DNA from: Ectobacillus sp048976805
GTDB taxonomy: Bacteria; Bacillota; Bacilli; Bacillales; Bacillaceae_G
Reading direction: 5' to 3'
NCBI GenBank assembly: GCA_048976805.1
Contig: JBHGUR010000101.1
Span: 1 to 64,000, forward strand
Length of the DNA: 64,000 bases
Under the pieces are notes generated by a model. That model was given only the letters and a program-made list of their open reading frames with translations, searched no databases and was not told the DNA's origin. Positions 62,195-64,000 of the stretch are shown here, in pieces. Both the position numbers and the translations under genes were made by a program. Positions within the stretch are counted from its first letter, which is position 1, and each line of letters opens with the position of its first letter.

Positions 62195-62234
62195 AGGGCA
62201 TTGCCTCACTTAGGGCAATGCCCTTTCTTTTTGG
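62195..62234 (+). terminator. Riboswitch-controlled terminator before xpt
   Basis: GGGCATTGCC pairs with GGGCAATGCCC around TCACTTA and is followed by TTTCTTTTT. Binding of guanine to the upstream aptamer would favour its formation. A further hairpin (ACGCTGCAT with ATGCAGCG, 62153-62188) lies between and may be part of the switching region. Confidence 0.85.
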
Positions 62235-62296
62235 GAAAAGTCCCTCACGAATATGAAACGGTGCTCACACATCATGAAAACGGAAGGGGATTTTGG

Positions 62297-62893
62297 ATGC
62301 AGCTGTTAAAGGATAAAATCACAGCAGAAGGAAAAGTACTATCCAATCAAGTGTTGAAAGTAGATGCCTTTTTAAATCATCAAATCGATCCTGTTTTGAT
62401 GCAAGAGATTGGCAAGGAGTTTGCAAAGCGTTTTGCTGATGATGGCATTACAAAGATTGTAACGATTGAGTCTTCCGGAATTGCGCCGGCTGTCATGGCG
62501 GGGTTAGAGCTTGGAGCCAAGGTTGTATTTGCGAGAAAGAGAAAGTCGCTTACCTTGCATGACAATCTATATACAGCGCAAGTGTTTTCTTTTACAAAGC
62601 AAGAAACAAGCGATATCTCTATATCGAAAGAGCATATAAACAGCGAAGACCGGGTGCTTATTATCGATGATTTCCTTGCGAACGGGCAGGCGGCTTTAGG
62701 ATTAATAGAATTGGTCAAGCAAGCAGGAGCTTCAGTGGCCGGCATTGGCATTGTCATTGAAAAATCATTCCAAGAAGGCGGCAGAAAGCTTCGCGAAAGA
62801 GGAATCCGGGTTGAATCATTAGCGGAAATTGCCGCTTTGGAAAATGGGAAGATTTCGTTTTTGGAGTATGTAAAGACAGAGGGAGGGGAATAA
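62297..62893 (+). CDS. xpt: Xanthine phosphoribosyltransferase
   Basis: A 198-residue enzyme that makes XMP from xanthine and PRPP in purine salvage. The PRPP-binding motif is VLIIDDFLANGQAALGL (about residues 120-136). I chose ATG 62297 (GGAAGGGGA upstream); the frame is open from 62201 but that part overlaps the riboswitch terminator. pbuX begins 2 bases after its stop. Confidence 0.97.
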   Translation: MQLLKDKITAEGKVLSNQVLKVDAFLNHQIDPVLMQEIGKEFAKRFADDGITKIVTIESSGIAPAVMAGLELGAKVVFARKRKSLTLHDNLYTAQVFSFTKQETSDISISKEHINSEDRVLIIDDFLANGQAALGLIELVKQAGASVAGIGIVIEKSFQEGGRKLRERGIRVESLAEIAALENGKISFLEYVKTEGGE

Positions 62894-62894
62894 A

Positions 62895-64000
62895 ATGAAG
62901 CAGCATCCTCTTCAAATATTTTCACTTGGTATTCAGCATATGCTTGCGATGTATGCGGGCGCGATTATTGTGCCCCTCATTGTCGGAGGCGCGCTCGGGC
63001 TGAATCAGCGGGAATTGACGTATCTAGTCTCTATTGATTTACTGATGTGCGGTATCGCTACTATTTTACAGTCATTAAATAACCGCTTCTTTGGCATTGG
63101 TCTGCCGGTAGTTTTAGGATGTACGTTTACAGCGGTGGGGCCGATGATTGCAATCGGCAAGCAATACGGGGTCTCGGCTATATACGGTGCGATTATTGCA
63201 GCAGGGCTGTTCGTTGTTTTGTTGGCAGGATTTTTTGGAAAATTAGTAAAGCTGTTTCCTCCGGTTGTAACGGGTTCTGTTGTGACCGTCATTGGTGTCA
63301 CGCTCGTTCCGGTCGCTATAAATGACATGGCGGGCGGTGTCGGCAGCAAAGATTTCGGAAGTGTCGAAAATTTGGCACTAGCCTTTGGCGTTTTATTATT
63401 TATTATCCTTGTCTATCGTTTGTTTGACGGTTTTATTCGGTCTATTTCGATTTTGCTAGGGCTCATTTTCGGAACAATCATCGCTTCTTTTATGGGTAAA
63501 GTAAGCTTTAACGCAGTTGCAGAGGCAGATTGGATACGCGGCGTGCAGCCGTTTTATTTTGGAACGCCGACCTTTGAGCTTACGCCGATTGTAACGATGG
63601 TTCTTGTAGCTTGTGTCGGCATCGTTGAAGCGACAGGGGTATATTTTGCGCTGGCGGACATTTGCAGCAAAAAACTTGAAGGAAAGGAGTTGGCAAAAGG
63701 ATACCGCGCAGAAGGCTTGGCGATTATTTTAGGTGGTGTTTTCAATGCGTTTCCGTATACGACATATTCGCAAAATGTCGGGTTAGTCCAGCTATCCGGG
63801 GTGAAAAACCGCGTTATTATCTACACGTGCGGTGCGATGTTAATTATATTAGGGTTTATCCCGAAAATCGCCGCGCTTACAACGATTATTCCAAAGCCGG
63901 TGCTTGGCGGCGCGATGCTAGCGATGTTTGGGATGGTAATGGCATACGGAATTAAAATGTTAAGCGCTGTGAACTTTGCCAAGCAAGAGAACCTGCTAAT
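62895..64000 (+). CDS. pbuX: Xanthine permease, partial at window end
   Basis: The first 368 codons of a nucleobase-cation symporter-2 (NCS2) protein that imports xanthine. The reading frame MKQHPLQIFSLGIQHMLAMY continues without stop to the last base, with about ten membrane helices so far. The NCS2 features QNVGLVQLSGVKNR and an ATG-containing EATGVYFALADI are present. It is coupled to xpt and controlled by the same riboswitch. The 3' end, probably about 70 codons, lies beyond the window. Confidence 0.95.
   Translation, partial: MKQHPLQIFSLGIQHMLAMYAGAIIVPLIVGGALGLNQRELTYLVSIDLLMCGIATILQSLNNRFFGIGLPVVLGCTFTAVGPMIAIGKQYGVSAIYGAIIAAGLFVVLLAGFFGKLVKLFPPVVTGSVVTVIGVTLVPVAINDMAGGVGSKDFGSVENLALAFGVLLFIILVYRLFDGFIRSISILLGLIFGTIIASFMGKVSFNAVAEADWIRGVQPFYFGTPTFELTPIVTMVLVACVGIVEATGVYFALADICSKKLEGKELAKGYRAEGLAIILGGVFNAFPYTTYSQNVGLVQLSGVKNRVIIYTCGAMLIILGFIPKIAALTTIIPKPVLGGAMLAMFGMVMAYGIKMLSAVNFAKQENLL

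Noticed and set aside
62380..62925. A 181-codon minus-strand open frame opposite xpt
   Set aside because: The plus-strand frame is clearly xpt; the opposite translation has no recognisable domain.

Overview
The window is a stretch of conserved chromosome from a Gram-positive, endospore-forming member of the Bacillaceae. The gene order is that of Bacillus subtilis from yphA to pbuX. Sporulation genes (spoIVA, cotD, ypjB, a SpoVIF-family gene, the YIEGIA pair), a T-box, a guanine riboswitch, bacillithiol genes and a class B RNase P RNA all fit. Several features look closer to the B. cereus side of the family than to B. subtilis: no mtrB after folE, no trp genes inside the aro supraoperon, and a ba3-type oxidase beside a family M32 carboxypeptidase. 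I cannot name the species.

Layout. 1-9 kb: ypzI, yphA, the YIEGIA pair, der, gpsA, a SpoVIF-family gene, a DUF2768 gene, yphF, spoIVA, hbs. 9-13 kb: folE, the menaquinone side-chain and ring genes hepS-menG-hepT, and ndk. 13-20 kb: a T-box leader and aroC-aroB-aroH-hisC-tyrA-aroA, from the shikimate pathway to tyrosine and phenylalanine. 20-25 kb: ypiA, reoY, ypiF and qcrABC (the menaquinol:cytochrome c reductase). 25-33 kb: ypjA, ypjB, a YugP-like peptidase, a YitT protein, ypjD, dapB, mgsA, bshB1-bshA (bacillithiol), cca, birA. 34-36 kb: a structured leader followed by panBCD. 36-45 kb: dinG, ypmA, ypmB, aspB, asnS, dnaD, nth, ypoC. 45-53 kb: ponA and recU on the minus strand, then yppC, yppD, yppE, yppF, yppG, cotD, ypsA, gpsB. 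53-64 kb: rnpB, the rRNA methyltransferase ypsC, a small unknown gene, ypvA, ypwA, the minus-strand ba3 oxidase genes, then a guanine riboswitch controlling xpt-pbuX; pbuX runs off the end.

How the genes fit together. Much of the window serves respiration: hepS/menG/hepT make menaquinone, qcrABC oxidises it and the ba3 oxidase is a terminal oxidase. A second theme is aromatic amino acid supply, apparently controlled here by a T-box with a probable tyrosine (UAC) specifier. A third is sporulation, with sigma-E- and sigma-K-like promoters visible upstream of ypjB and yppG.

The least expected structure is a family of non-coding mobile repeats of 145 to 186 bp. Four copies are complete. Each has about 12-bp terminal inverted repeats, is an imperfect palindrome over nearly its whole length, and is flanked by a perfect 8-bp target-site duplication. 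A truncated and a decayed copy are also present. I found no phage, CRISPR array, transposase gene or defence island, and I do not claim a new multi-gene system. The best candidates for further work are the repeat family, the panB leader RNA and a few very small genes.
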